The notes under the pieces are model-generated. The model was given only the letters and a program-made list of their open reading frames with translations, was not told where the DNA came from and searched no databases. Positions 42,932 through 50,196 of a stretch of 64,000 nucleotides of DNA are shown in pieces; position 1 is the stretch's first letter; every line of letters begins with the position of its first letter. The DNA is from JACPDH01 sp041671505 (GTDB lineage: Bacteria; Acidobacteriota; Thermoanaerobaculia; Gp7-AA8): assembly GCA_041671505.1 (NCBI GenBank), contig JBAZBK010000004.1, positions 186,001 through 250,000 of the forward strand. The letters run 5' to 3'. A program made the position numbers and the translations under genes.

Positions 42932-43618
42932 GTGCTCGACAAGGACCCGCGACAGATCCGCTCGATGTTCGCCAGCGTCTCCCACCGTTATGACACGGCG
43001 AACCGCGTTTTGTCCATGCGTTTCGACGTCGCATGGCGCAAACGCGTCTCGCGGCAGCTTCTTTCCGCACCCGGAAGGGTTCTCGACCTGGCCGCGGGAA
43101 CCGGCGACCTGACGGTCGATCTCGTGCGTTATGGCGGCCACGACGTCGTTTCGGCCGACTTCACCTACGAGATGCTCGCTCACGGGCAACTGAAAGTTCG
43201 CGAGCATGCGCCGGATGCCGTCCAGGTAGCGGCCGACGCGCTTTCGCTTCCGTTTCGCCCCGGCTCGTTCGACGGCGTCTCCGTCGCGTTCGGCGTGCGG
43301 AACTTCCACGACCCGCTTCAGGGGCTCCGCGAGATCCGTCGCGTGCTCCGCCCTGGAGGCGCTCTGGGCGTACTCGAGTTCTCCATGCCCCGCCAGCCGC
43401 TCCGGTTCGTTTACGGAATCTACTTCACGCACATTCTCCCGGCGATTGGCGGGCTCATCACCGGGACCCGCAGCCCGTACGAATATCTCCCCGCGTCGGT
43501 GCAGACCTTCCCCGAGGGGGAGGCGTTTCTTGCCCTGATGAAGGACGCGGGCTTCAAAAACAACGTCGCCGCTCGGATGAGCGGCGGCATCGTCACTTTT
43601 TATCGAGGTGAGGCGTGA
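42932..43618 (+). CDS. ubiE: Demethylmenaquinone (or ubiquinone) C-methyltransferase UbiE/MenG
   Basis: C-methylation of the quinone ring in the last step of menaquinone synthesis, or in ubiquinone synthesis. The 228-residue protein has MFASVSHRYDTANRVLSM, motif I VLDLAAGTGDLT, ADALSLPF, the UbiE signature VAFGVRNFHDPLQGLREIRRVLRPGG and the C-terminal GGIVTFYRGEA. GTG start at 42932; no Shine-Dalgarno is seen. Overlaps folD by 4 bases (GTGA). Menaquinone is the more likely substrate in most non-proteobacteria. Confidence 0.93.
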   Translation: MLDKDPRQIRSMFASVSHRYDTANRVLSMRFDVAWRKRVSRQLLSAPGRVLDLAAGTGDLTVDLVRYGGHDVVSADFTYEMLAHGQLKVREHAPDAVQVAADALSLPFRPGSFDGVSVAFGVRNFHDPLQGLREIRRVLRPGGALGVLEFSMPRQPLRFVYGIYFTHILPAIGGLITGTRSPYEYLPASVQTFPEGEAFLALMKDAGFKNNVAARMSGGIVTFYRGEA

Positions 43619-44526
43619 GCGCAAAACTGATCGACGGCAAGCAAATCGCGGCCGAAGTCGAAGCCGAAGTGAAGCGGGACTGCGAGCTTCTTGCGAAGCA
43701 GGGGATCGTGCCGGGGCTCGTCGCGATTCGCGTCGGTGACGACCCCGCCTCCGAGGTCTACGTACGGAACAAGGCGAAAAAGGCGACCGAGCTCGGGCTG
43801 AACGGGACTCAGCGACACCTCCCGGCGACGACGGCGCAGCGCGAGCTGGAGCTGGAAATCGATCGCCTCAACGCGGACGAAGCGGTCGACGGCATCCTGC
43901 TTCAGCTTCCGCTGCCATCGCATCTCGACTCGAAGGCACTTCTCGACCGGATCGATCCGCGGAAAGATGTGGACGGCTTCCATCCGGTCAACGTCGGACG
44001 GTTGCAGCAGGGGCGCCCCTGTCTCGTCGCCTGCACGCCGATGGGAGTGATCAGGCTGCTCGAGTCGAGCGGCATCGCGATCGGCGGCTGCAGGGCCGTG
44101 GTCGTGGGGCGCAGCGACATCGTCGGGAAGCCCGTTGCCGCGCTTCTTCTCCATCGCCACGCCACGGTCACGATCGCGCACTCGCGGACGCCCGACCTCG
44201 CGGGCGTCGTGCGCGAGGCCGACATCGTCGTCGCGGCGGTCGGAAAGGCGATGATGATCACCGGCGACATGATCAAGCCCGGCGCGGCGGTCATCGACGT
44301 CGGCATCAACCGGATCGAGGCGGGATTCGACAAGCTGGATCTCCTCAGCGAAGCGAAGCGGAATGTGGTCCTCTCGAAGGGCTCCGCTCTCGTCGGCGAC
44401 GTCGACTTCGAATCGGCGAGCCGTGTCGCGGGATGGATCACGCCGGTCCCCGGCGGCGTCGGCCCGATGACGATCGCCTACCTGCTGAAGAACACGATCC
44501 AGGCGGCGAAGGATCGTCGCGCGTGA
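43615..44526 (+). CDS. folD: Bifunctional methylenetetrahydrofolate dehydrogenase / methenyltetrahydrofolate cyclohydrolase
   Basis: Interconverts one-carbon folates. The 303-residue product has DDPASEVYVRNKAKKATELG with the catalytic Lys, GILLQLPLPSHLD, DVDGFHPVNVGRL, the NADP-binding VVVGRSDIVGKPVAALLL and the C-terminal GWITPVPGGVGPMTIAYLLKNT. GTG start overlapping ubiE. The end overlaps the coaE start. Confidence 0.97.
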   Translation: MSAKLIDGKQIAAEVEAEVKRDCELLAKQGIVPGLVAIRVGDDPASEVYVRNKAKKATELGLNGTQRHLPATTAQRELELEIDRLNADEAVDGILLQLPLPSHLDSKALLDRIDPRKDVDGFHPVNVGRLQQGRPCLVACTPMGVIRLLESSGIAIGGCRAVVVGRSDIVGKPVAALLLHRHATVTIAHSRTPDLAGVVREADIVVAAVGKAMMITGDMIKPGAAVIDVGINRIEAGFDKLDLLSEAKRNVVLSKGSALVGDVDFESASRVAGWITPVPGGVGPMTIAYLLKNTIQAAKDRRA

Positions 44527-45140
44527 TCCTTCGCGTAGGTCTCACCGGCGGCATCGCGTCGGGAAAATCGACGGTGGCGAAGATCTTCGGAGAGCTCGGC
44601 TGCGTCGTCATCGACGCGGACGACGTCGTCCGCGACCTCTACCGGCCCGGAGCAGCAGGCCATCGTGCGCTCGTCGCCCGCTATGGGACGTCCATCTTGC
44701 GAGCCGACGGCGAGATCGACCGCCCGAAGCTTTCGGCCATCGGCCTCGCTACACCCGACGCCGCGAAAGAGCTCAACGCGCTCATTCATCCGCTCGTCAT
44801 CGAAGAAGAGACGCGCAGGATGGCTGCCGGAGACATCGGACCGGACGCGATCGTCGTCGTCGAAGCGACACTGCTGCTCGAGTCGGGCGGCCGCAAGCGC
44901 TACGACCGGATCGTCGTCGTCGACCTCGAGGGCGAAGAACAGGTTAGGCGGGGCACCGCGCGCGGCATGAACGAGAGCGAAGTCCGCCTCCGGATGTCGC
45001 GCCAGATGCCGAGCGAGCAGCGCGCGACGCACGCCGACTACGTCATCTCTTCCGAAGGCACCATCGCCGATACGCGCGCGCGCACGGAAGCGGTCTATCG
45101 TGCGCTTCGCTCCGACCTCGAGCGAAAACGCCACTCCTAA
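44523..45140 (+). CDS. coaE: Dephospho-CoA kinase
   Basis: Last step of coenzyme A synthesis. The 205-residue product starts ILRVGLTGGIASGKSTVAKIFGELGCVVIDADDVVRDLY (P-loop GGIASGKST), and has HPLVIEEETRR and VVEATLLLESGG. The GTG at 44523 overlaps the folD stop as GTGA and gives the family N-terminus; reading upstream of it is out-of-family. Confidence 0.95.
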   Translation: MILRVGLTGGIASGKSTVAKIFGELGCVVIDADDVVRDLYRPGAAGHRALVARYGTSILRADGEIDRPKLSAIGLATPDAAKELNALIHPLVIEEETRRMAAGDIGPDAIVVVEATLLLESGGRKRYDRIVVVDLEGEEQVRRGTARGMNESEVRLRMSRQMPSEQRATHADYVISSEGTIADTRARTEAVYRALRSDLERKRHS

Positions 45141-45173
45141 AAATAAACGCGCCCCGCCGAAGCGGGGCGCGTT
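45139..45173. terminator. Bidirectional terminator between coaE and the lipoprotein genes
   Basis: AACGCGCCCCGC and GCGGGGCGCGTT form a 12-pair stem capped by a 4-base CGAA loop (45146-45173). On the minus strand it is followed by TTTATTTTTAG, a good T-tract for the lipoprotein gene; on the plus strand only TTCAATCC follows, so it is weaker for coaE. Confidence 0.85.
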
Positions 45174-45193
45174 CAATCCGATCGTTAGATCAG

Positions 45194-45454
45194 TTACTTC
45201 GTGGCCGGGGCGGCCGTCGTGGCGGTCGTCTCGGTCGTGGCCGGGGTCGTCGTGGTGCTCTCGGTCGTCATCGACGTCGTGGTCGTCTCGGTCGTGGCCG
45301 GGACAACGGCGGTGTCAACAGCCGGGGTCGACTCGGTGGTGGCCGGAGCGGCCTCAGTCGTGGTCTCCGGGGCGGCCTCTTCCTTCTTGCAGCCGACGGC
45401 GAAGATCGAGAGAGCGAAAACGGCGATCAGGGCGAAAACGAGTGACTTCTTCAT
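45194..45454 (-). CDS. Small Thr-rich lipoprotein (tandem copy 2)
   Basis: 86 residues. Signal peptide MKKSLVFALIAVFALSIFA followed by the lipobox AVGC, so Cys22 should be lipidated. The mature part begins KKEEA and then consists almost only of Thr, Ala, Glu, Pro and Val (for example TTETTTTSMTTESTTTTPAT), a low-complexity and probably extended, surface-exposed segment. AGGAGA lies 8 bases before the ATG. Nearly identical to the gene at 45525-45782. Function unknown. Confidence 0.8.
   Translation of the reverse strand: MKKSLVFALIAVFALSIFAVGCKKEEAAPETTTEAAPATTESTPAVDTAVVPATTETTTTSMTTESTTTTPATTETTATTAAPATK
45225..45316. repeat. Direct repeat copy A within duplicated lipoprotein genes
   Basis: 92 bases identical to 45547-45638 except for one base (first 77 positions are perfect). 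A second repeated block, encoding the signal peptides, is at 45379-45454 and 45707-45782 with three mismatches. The near identity points to a recent duplication or ongoing gene conversion. Confidence 0.85.
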
Positions 45455-45524
45455 TTGGGTAATCTCCTGGTTAGTTGTTGTTTAACTTTGAACTCTGGAT
45501 GGTTCAAATACCGGTGAATTCGAG

Positions 45525-45782
45525 TTACTTGGTGGCCGGGGCGGCCGTCGTCTCGGTCGTGGCCGGGGTCGTCGTGGTGCTCTCGGTCGTCATCGACGTC
45601 GTGGTCGTCTCGGTCGTGGCCGGAACAACGGCGGTGTCGGTCGTCGCGGCGGTGTCAACAGCCGGGGCGGTCGTCTCGGTGACGGCGGTGTCGGTCGTGG
45701 CGGCTTCTTCCTTCTTGCAGCCGACGGCGAAGATCGTAAGAGCGAAAACGGCGATCAGGGCGAAAACGAGGGACTTCTTCAT
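45525..45782 (-). CDS. Small Thr-rich lipoprotein (tandem copy 1)
   Basis: 85 residues. Signal peptide and lipobox (FAVGC) match copy 2, and the tail again is Thr/Ala/Glu/Val/Pro-rich with repeated TTD and TTET motifs. The ATG at 45782 has AAGGAG 8 bases upstream. It lies 70 bases upstream of copy 2, each with its own ribosome binding site. A weak TTGATA box at 45846-45851 could be part of its promoter. Function unknown. Confidence 0.8.
   Translation of the reverse strand: MKKSLVFALIAVFALTIFAVGCKKEEAATTDTAVTETTAPAVDTAATTDTAVVPATTETTTTSMTTESTTTTPATTETTAAPATK
45547..45638. repeat. Direct repeat copy B within duplicated lipoprotein genes
   Basis: Partner of 45225-45316, one mismatch in 92 bases. 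Recombination between the copies would remove one lipoprotein gene of about 320 bases. Confidence 0.85.
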
Positions 45783-45999
45783 GTGTATTGCTCCTTGCAG
45801 CGCGTTAGCTGCAGATGAACTTGTTATTCGACAGTTACGGGACTCTATCAACGTTTAGTTCGTAGTCGCGCTTGCCGGCGCTTTCCTCCCTAGATGCTGT
45901 TCCCGGGGTTGACAGAGCGAACCGTCGCTCAGTTCATGTCGCAGGCTCGGCGAATCGCTTCAGGCACACGATCAGCCGCAACTACTGCAACGGGCGCAT

Positions 46000-46797
46000 A
46001 TGATAGACATACAGGGGGAAATGTCAAGCCAGCCACCGGAACAGGCCCCCGATCCGGGACCTTCCATCCGCCAGATCAATTCGGACGACGGCACGGAGAT
46101 CGTCTTCGATCTCTACCCCGCGCCCGGGGCGACGGGAGTCCTCGTCATCCCAGGATTCTGGCGATCCAGAAGGTACCCTGCGATTCAGGCGATCGCCTCT
46201 TCCATTGCCCGAAGGCTCGCCCCCTGCGCCGTCCTCGACCTCCGGGGTCACGGCGACAGTGGCGGCACATTCGAATTCAACAGGCTCGAGCACCTCGACG
46301 TCGCCGCCGTCGCGCGCAGGTTTGCGAAGGAAGACGAGCTCGACCGGGTCGTGTTGCTCGGTTTCTCCGCCGGAGGCGCAGTCGCGATCTCCACGGCAGC
46401 CCGAGGCCGCGACCTGCCGATCGCCGGCCTGTTGCTCGTTTCGACGGTCGCCGAGTTCCACCGCGTGATCCCCCGACCCAACCCCTTCACGATCCATCAC
46501 CACATCTCCATCGGTCAGGCGCTTTCGAGCCCTCGTTTCCGATGGCCTCGCGATGGTCGACTCTCCCCGCTCGACGACGCGGCGAATGTGGAACTGCCAA
46601 TCTGCCTGATCCACGCGCGAAACGACTGGCTCGTCAGCCACCGGCATGCCGAAGCGATCGCCCGGCGGGCGTCGAGCGTCGAGCTTCACATCCTGGACGT
46701 GCCGGGGCGCTACCATGCCGACCGGCTCTTCGACGTGGCGGGCGACGAGGTCTGGCCGATCGTCGACGAATTCGTGCGCCGGCTCGCAGCGCGCTGA
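46000..46797 (+). CDS. Alpha/beta hydrolase (serine aminopeptidase/esterase-like)
   Basis: 265 residues. Fold motifs: oxyanion region GVLVIPGFWRSRRYPA, RGHGDSGG after strand 4, nucleophile elbow GFSAGG, acid in HARNDWLV and His in PGRYHADRLF. Substrate unknown. ATG at 46000; the ATG at 46021 is also possible, being preceded by AGGGGGAA at very short spacing, and TATGAT at 45998-46003 could be a -10 box for that later start. Convergent with rdgB, 16 bases away. Confidence 0.8.
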   Translation: MIDIQGEMSSQPPEQAPDPGPSIRQINSDDGTEIVFDLYPAPGATGVLVIPGFWRSRRYPAIQAIASSIARRLAPCAVLDLRGHGDSGGTFEFNRLEHLDVAAVARRFAKEDELDRVVLLGFSAGGAVAISTAARGRDLPIAGLLLVSTVAEFHRVIPRPNPFTIHHHISIGQALSSPRFRWPRDGRLSPLDDAANVELPICLIHARNDWLVSHRHAEAIARRASSVELHILDVPGRYHADRLFDVAGDEVWPIVDEFVRRLAAR

Positions 46798-46813
46798 TCG
46801 ACCCCGTCCGGAC

Positions 46814-47374
46814 TCAGCGGCCGAGCGCCCGGCGAAGCAGCTCGAACGCGCGGCTGCGGTGCGAGATCCGATCCTTCTCTTCGCCCGGCATCTCCGCGTA
46901 GGTGTGGCTCGCCCCTCGCGGAAGGAACCAGGCGTCCCAGCCGAAGCCGGAGCTGCCGCGCGGCTCGAGCAGGATCTCGCCTGCCGTTTCTCCGACGAAG
47001 AGGCTCACTGTTCGTCCGTCCCAGCAGGCGAGGGCACAGCGGGCGATGGCACTCCGGTCGGTGAGCGAGCGGGCGATCGCGGCGAGCCCGGCGCCACCTG
47101 CCGACTCGAGAAGCCAGCGGACGTACGGCCCGGGAAACCCGCCCAGCGCGCCGAGCCCGAGCGAAACGTCTTCGACGAGAAGAGGGCCGGCCACCGATTC
47201 GCGCGCGCGCTCAAGCTTCGCGTGAACGATTTCCTCGAGCGTGGCAGCCTGGATTTCGTCGATCGAGAGCTCGACCGGTTCGAGCATCACGCCGAGCAGA
47301 CGGCGCGCTTCCTCGACCTTGTGCCTGTTCGACGTCGCGAACCTGAGCGTGGCACCGGGTGTGAGTGCGAGCAT
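46814..47374 (-). CDS. rdgB: XTP/dITP diphosphatase (non-canonical purine NTP pyrophosphatase)
   Basis: Removes deaminated purine nucleotides such as dITP and XTP before they enter DNA or RNA. The 186-residue HAM1-family protein has ATSNRHKVEEARRLL at the start, LVEDVSLGLGALGGFPGPYVRW, GFGWDAWFLPRG and the C-terminal SHRSRAFELLRR. It lies 9 bases after the anti-sigma gene, which would place nucleotide-pool cleaning under the sigma/anti-sigma pair. Confidence 0.92.
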   Translation of the reverse strand: MLALTPGATLRFATSNRHKVEEARRLLGVMLEPVELSIDEIQAATLEEIVHAKLERARESVAGPLLVEDVSLGLGALGGFPGPYVRWLLESAGGAGLAAIARSLTDRSAIARCALACWDGRTVSLFVGETAGEILLEPRGSSGFGWDAWFLPRGASHTYAEMPGEEKDRISHRSRAFELLRRALGR

Positions 47375-47383
47375 CGAACCGAA

Positions 47384-47608
47384 TCAGGAATGAATGACGG
47401 CCTCGTGAATTCGCTCCCGGAGACCGTCGGGCGCGCAACGCCGCCCGAGGCGGCTGCGCAGAAAGCGCCGGAGGCGCTCTTCGACTCCAACGTATCGCGC
47501 GCAGTCATCACACGCGTCGAGATGAAGTCGGAATTCGTCGGCCTTGACCTGGCCGACAGTGCCATCGAGGAAGAAGTAGACGAGATGCTTTAGTTCGCCA
47601 CAAACCAA
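47384..47608 (-). CDS. Zinc-binding anti-sigma factor, RsrA/ChrR-like ZAS family
   Basis: 74 residues. Cys3, then His29-x3-Cys33-x2-Cys36 gives the C-x25-H-x3-C-x2-C ZAS signature, with the same spacing as the redox-sensing anti-sigma RsrA, and the LDG turn and C-terminal APDGLRERIHEAV also match. The TTG at 47608 is used because GGAG lies 6 bases before it; a TTG four codons upstream lacks one. It follows the ECF sigma gene by 48 bases. By family it should bind that sigma and release it on thiol oxidation. Confidence 0.85.
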   Translation of the reverse strand: MVCGELKHLVYFFLDGTVGQVKADEFRLHLDACDDCARYVGVEERLRRFLRSRLGRRCAPDGLRERIHEAVIHS

Positions 47609-47656
47609 CGCTGGCTCCAATCAACTCGTATTGACGGCTCAGCGGGGAAAACTGGC

Positions 47657-48445
47657 TTACTCGAGGTTGAATTCCTCTTCCGGCTCCACTTCCTCGTCGA
47701 GCTCGAACTCGAAGTCCTCGCCTTCGGCCGAAATGAGCGCCAGCTCGTCGTCCTCCGACGGCTCCTTTTCCTCGACCTCGTCCTCGGGCTGACCCGGCTC
47801 GGGCTTCTTCTTCTTTACCTCGTCCTTGCGCGAGCGCATCTTCGCCGGCTCGCCGGTGCGGATGTAGCCGTACTTGCGCGCGTACTCGAGAAGGGTTCGC
47901 TCGAGCATCTTGCGGCCGCGATAGAGACGCGACATCACGGTGCCCACGGGGCAATCGAGAATCTCGGCGATCTCCTTGTAGGAGAAGCCTTCGAGATCAG
48001 CCAGAAGGACGACCATCTTGTAGTCGTGCGGCAGCGAATCGAGGGCGCGCTTGACGTCCTCGTCCATCATGTCCTGGAAGATGTCGGTCTCGGGGTCCTT
48101 GATCAGGTCCGGGGCGTTCTTCTGGATGACGCGCTCGTACGACTCTTCGATCTCGGAGAAGTCGATCTTGTGAGGGGTGAGCTTCTTCTTCCGGTAGTTG
48201 TTGATGAACGTGTTCTTCATGATCTTGAAGAGCCACGCCTTGAAGTTCGTCCCCTCTTCGAATTTGTCGTAGTACTTGTACGCCTTGAGGTAGGTCTCCT
48301 GGACGAGATCCTCTGCATCCTCGGAGTTACGAGTCATGCGGTACGCCGTGTTGTAGAGCGAGTCGACGTACGGCATCGCCGCCTTCTCGAAGTCCCATCC
48401 GCGCTCGTGATCCTGCACCTCAGCGGTTTTCATAGGTGTCTCCAT
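47657..48445 (-). CDS. ECF sigma factor, SigR-like, with long acidic C-terminal tail
   Basis: 262 residues. Region 2 spans about 24-88 (YNTAYRMTRNSEDAEDLVQETYLKAYKYYDKFEEGTNFKAWLFKIMKNTFINNYRKK) and region 4 about 130-192 (LDSLPHDYKMVVLLADLEGFSYKEIAEILDCPVGTVMSRLYRGRKML), matching SigR/ECF12-type sigmas. The usual family ends near residue 195; here about 65 more residues follow, first Lys/Arg-rich then strongly Glu/Asp-rich. ATG at 48445 with AGGGGA upstream; a second ATG at 48433 has GGAG at 6 bases. Cotranscribed with a zinc anti-sigma and rdgB. Confidence 0.9.
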   Translation of the reverse strand: METPMKTAEVQDHERGWDFEKAAMPYVDSLYNTAYRMTRNSEDAEDLVQETYLKAYKYYDKFEEGTNFKAWLFKIMKNTFINNYRKKKLTPHKIDFSEIEESYERVIQKNAPDLIKDPETDIFQDMMDEDVKRALDSLPHDYKMVVLLADLEGFSYKEIAEILDCPVGTVMSRLYRGRKMLERTLLEYARKYGYIRTGEPAKMRSRKDEVKKKKPEPGQPEDEVEEKEPSEDDELALISAEGEDFEFELDEEVEPEEEFNLE

Positions 48446-48781
48446 TTACTTCCCCTGCTTCTGACGAATTCACAACCCGTGCCGACTTCTCCGCGGGGCC
48501 TCCCACGTGTTCTGACACGCGGGGACGCGGGGGCGAAACCGCCCTGTATGCGGGAAATGCGGCATTTTTGTCTCTGTGTTGTCGCGAGTCGATCTGAACT
48601 GACCGGTTTGTTGACCCGAGACCGCTGGATCTATTCCGGACACTGGTGTCCTCGATCGGCTGCGGTTGAAAAGACTACGAATGACGGAGGGAAATGGTTC
48701 GGTGGAATCGCTGCAAACAACCTGTGAACGACACAAATTCCGTCACAACCACCGGAAGATTACCACGCCGACGGGAATAAT
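48446..48781 (-). other. Upstream region of the ECF sigma operon (336 bases)
   Basis: No gene is seen. On the minus strand it holds a candidate housekeeping promoter (TTGAAT 48780-48785, 17 bases, TAATCT 48757-48762), a SigR-like promoter (48716-48741), and GC-rich hairpin-forming sequence nearer the sigma ATG. The leader from either promoter would be about 260-300 bases. Confidence 0.4.
48716..48741 (-). promoter_or_regulatory. Candidate ECF (SigR-type) autoregulatory promoter
   Basis: The minus strand reads GGAAT, 18 bases, GTT. This equals the consensus of SigR-family promoters (GGAAT-N18/19-GTT). Its place upstream of a SigR-like sigma gene fits autoregulation. The motif is short and could occur by chance. 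Confidence 0.42.
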
Positions 48782-49513
48782 TCAATCTCCCGCGCCGGAA
48801 GCGATCAACTCCTCGTACGCGCGCGTGATCGTGCGAAACCGCTCCGCCGCCGTGGCACGCGCCTCGTCGCTCGCGTCATGGAACCGGTCGGGATGGCATT
48901 CCAGGGCGAGGCGTCGGTACGCGGCGATCACATCCTGACGGCTCGCGTCCCGCTCGAGACCGAGCGTTTCGAGGTTCGCTTCGCCGCTTCGCAAGCTCGA
49001 TCCATCGAAGAGCGACGTCGCGCCCCCACCCCGGTCGGCCTCGCGCGGTCTCCCGTGCTTCGCCCAGTCGATGTAGTCGAAGCCATGCTTCTGCCGCAGC
49101 CGCGCCAGCGCGTCACTGTGGAATCCGAGTCCGAACGCGACTTCCACCAGAGCGTCGTACTGCGGGAGCCCGATCACCGGACCGCCTTCCATCGCGATCT
49201 GCACCGCCCATTCCAGCAATCGCTCCTTGCGCTCCGTCGGGACGAGCTGCACGTATTGCTCCAGCCAGCTCGAGACGTCGATGCGCCCCCGCTTTCCGCA
49301 CTCGACACCGGTGAACCTGGCGACCGACTGCAGCGCGCGATCGCGACCGAGGTCACCTCGAAGCGCGACCTCGAGCAATACCTCGGCCTCGATCTGCTCG
49401 GTCGAGACCGCGCCGTTGCGCGCCGCCGCAGCCCGCGCTCCGCGCACGACGACCACGCCGATCGTCGCCGTCGCGAGCAGCGCGAGCACGACCGTGATGA
49501 CGAATGGAGTCAA
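48782..49513 (-). CDS. Membrane-anchored J-domain protein, DjlA-like
   Basis: 243 residues. An N-terminal membrane helix (about residues 2-22, TPFVITVVLALLATATIGVVVV), a central helical domain like TerB (EAEVLLEVALRGDLGRDRALQSVARFTGV and following), and a C-terminal J domain with the HPD motif (ECHPDRFHD) and ITRAYEEL. This layout matches DjlA, a DnaK co-chaperone at the inner membrane. TTG at 49513 is chosen, with GGGAG 9 bases upstream; reading further upstream overlaps queD. Partner DnaK is not in the window. Confidence 0.72.
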   Translation of the reverse strand: MTPFVITVVLALLATATIGVVVVRGARAAAARNGAVSTEQIEAEVLLEVALRGDLGRDRALQSVARFTGVECGKRGRIDVSSWLEQYVQLVPTERKERLLEWAVQIAMEGGPVIGLPQYDALVEVAFGLGFHSDALARLRQKHGFDYIDWAKHGRPREADRGGGATSLFDGSSLRSGEANLETLGLERDASRQDVIAAYRRLALECHPDRFHDASDEARATAAERFRTITRAYEELIASGAGD

Positions 49514-49550
49514 GCGCGCGATCTCCCGGGTTGCTGCCTCAACTCCCGCG

Positions 49551-49943
49551 TCATTGGCCGGGGGCGTAGCGAACGGAGTTGAACGGCCCCTCCCAGACGA
49601 CGACCGCGACGATGCGCGTATTCTCGACGCCGAGAGCGGCGCGAAGCCCGTCGTGGAACCAGCGCGCGATGTTCTCCGCCGACGGGTTGATCGCGTCGAA
49701 CGGCGCCACGTCGTTGATGCAGTGATAGTCGAGCAGCTTCGCGAGACGCTCGAGCTCACGCTTCGACGTCACGAAGTCGATCGCCAGATCGTCGCCGTCG
49801 AGCCCCCCGTCGGGCGCGCTCAGCTCCGCCTCCACAAGATACGAGTGGCCATGCAGCGGTTCGCAGATGCCGCGATACTCGCGGAGAAAGTGCGCGGATT
49901 CGAACCGCGCCTGGATCTTCACCACGTAGCTTCCGTCACTCAT
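49551..49943 (-). CDS. queD: 6-carboxy-5,6,7,8-tetrahydropterin synthase
   Basis: Queuosine pathway, 7-deazaguanine branch. 130 residues with zinc ligands His18 (ESAHFL), His31 and His33 (HGH), and catalytic Cys27 four residues before HGH, the CxxxHGH pattern of QueD rather than of mammalian PTPS. The C-terminal half has DYHCINDV and NPSAENIARWFHD. ATG at 49943 is set by family match. No other queuosine genes are nearby, so a pterin role cannot be excluded. Confidence 0.9.
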   Translation of the reverse strand: MSDGSYVVKIQARFESAHFLREYRGICEPLHGHSYLVEAELSAPDGGLDGDDLAIDFVTSKRELERLAKLLDYHCINDVAPFDAINPSAENIARWFHDGLRAALGVENTRIVAVVVWEGPFNSVRYAPGQ

Positions 49944-50121
49944 TCGTCGGCCAGAGCCTTTCGAGAATTGCGGGGGCGACGCCGATCTCCGCCAGTTCCT
50001 CCCTGCTCGACTGCGATCGCAGAAGCCGCTCCGCCATTGCCCCGTCGTAGCAGGGAACCGGGTCGTCCGCCATCGCAATGTCGACCAGCGCCTCGAGCGT
50101 CTTGCGTCGATCGTCGTCCAT
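49936..50121 (-). CDS. Small hypothetical protein upstream of queD
   Basis: 61 residues, acidic N-terminus (MDDDRRKTLEALVDIAMADD), no membrane segment, no known domain. Its stop codon overlaps the queD start by 8 bases, which suggests translational coupling. No strong ribosome binding site is visible. It may be a real small protein; conservation in relatives would settle it. Confidence 0.5.
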   Translation of the reverse strand: MDDDRRKTLEALVDIAMADDPVPCYDGAMAERLLRSQSSREELAEIGVAPAILERLWPTNE

Positions 50122-50196
50122 CGGGTGGCATTCTCTCACCCGCGATACGTCGCGGGAAGGCGCGGAATCGGCGTTCGTGTGTAAAATGCCGACCCG

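Noticed and set aside
45194..45782. CRISPR-like or tandem-repeat array because of many GGTCGT units
   Set aside because: The repeats encode Thr/Val/Ala codons within two lipoprotein genes; there are no regular spacers or cas genes.
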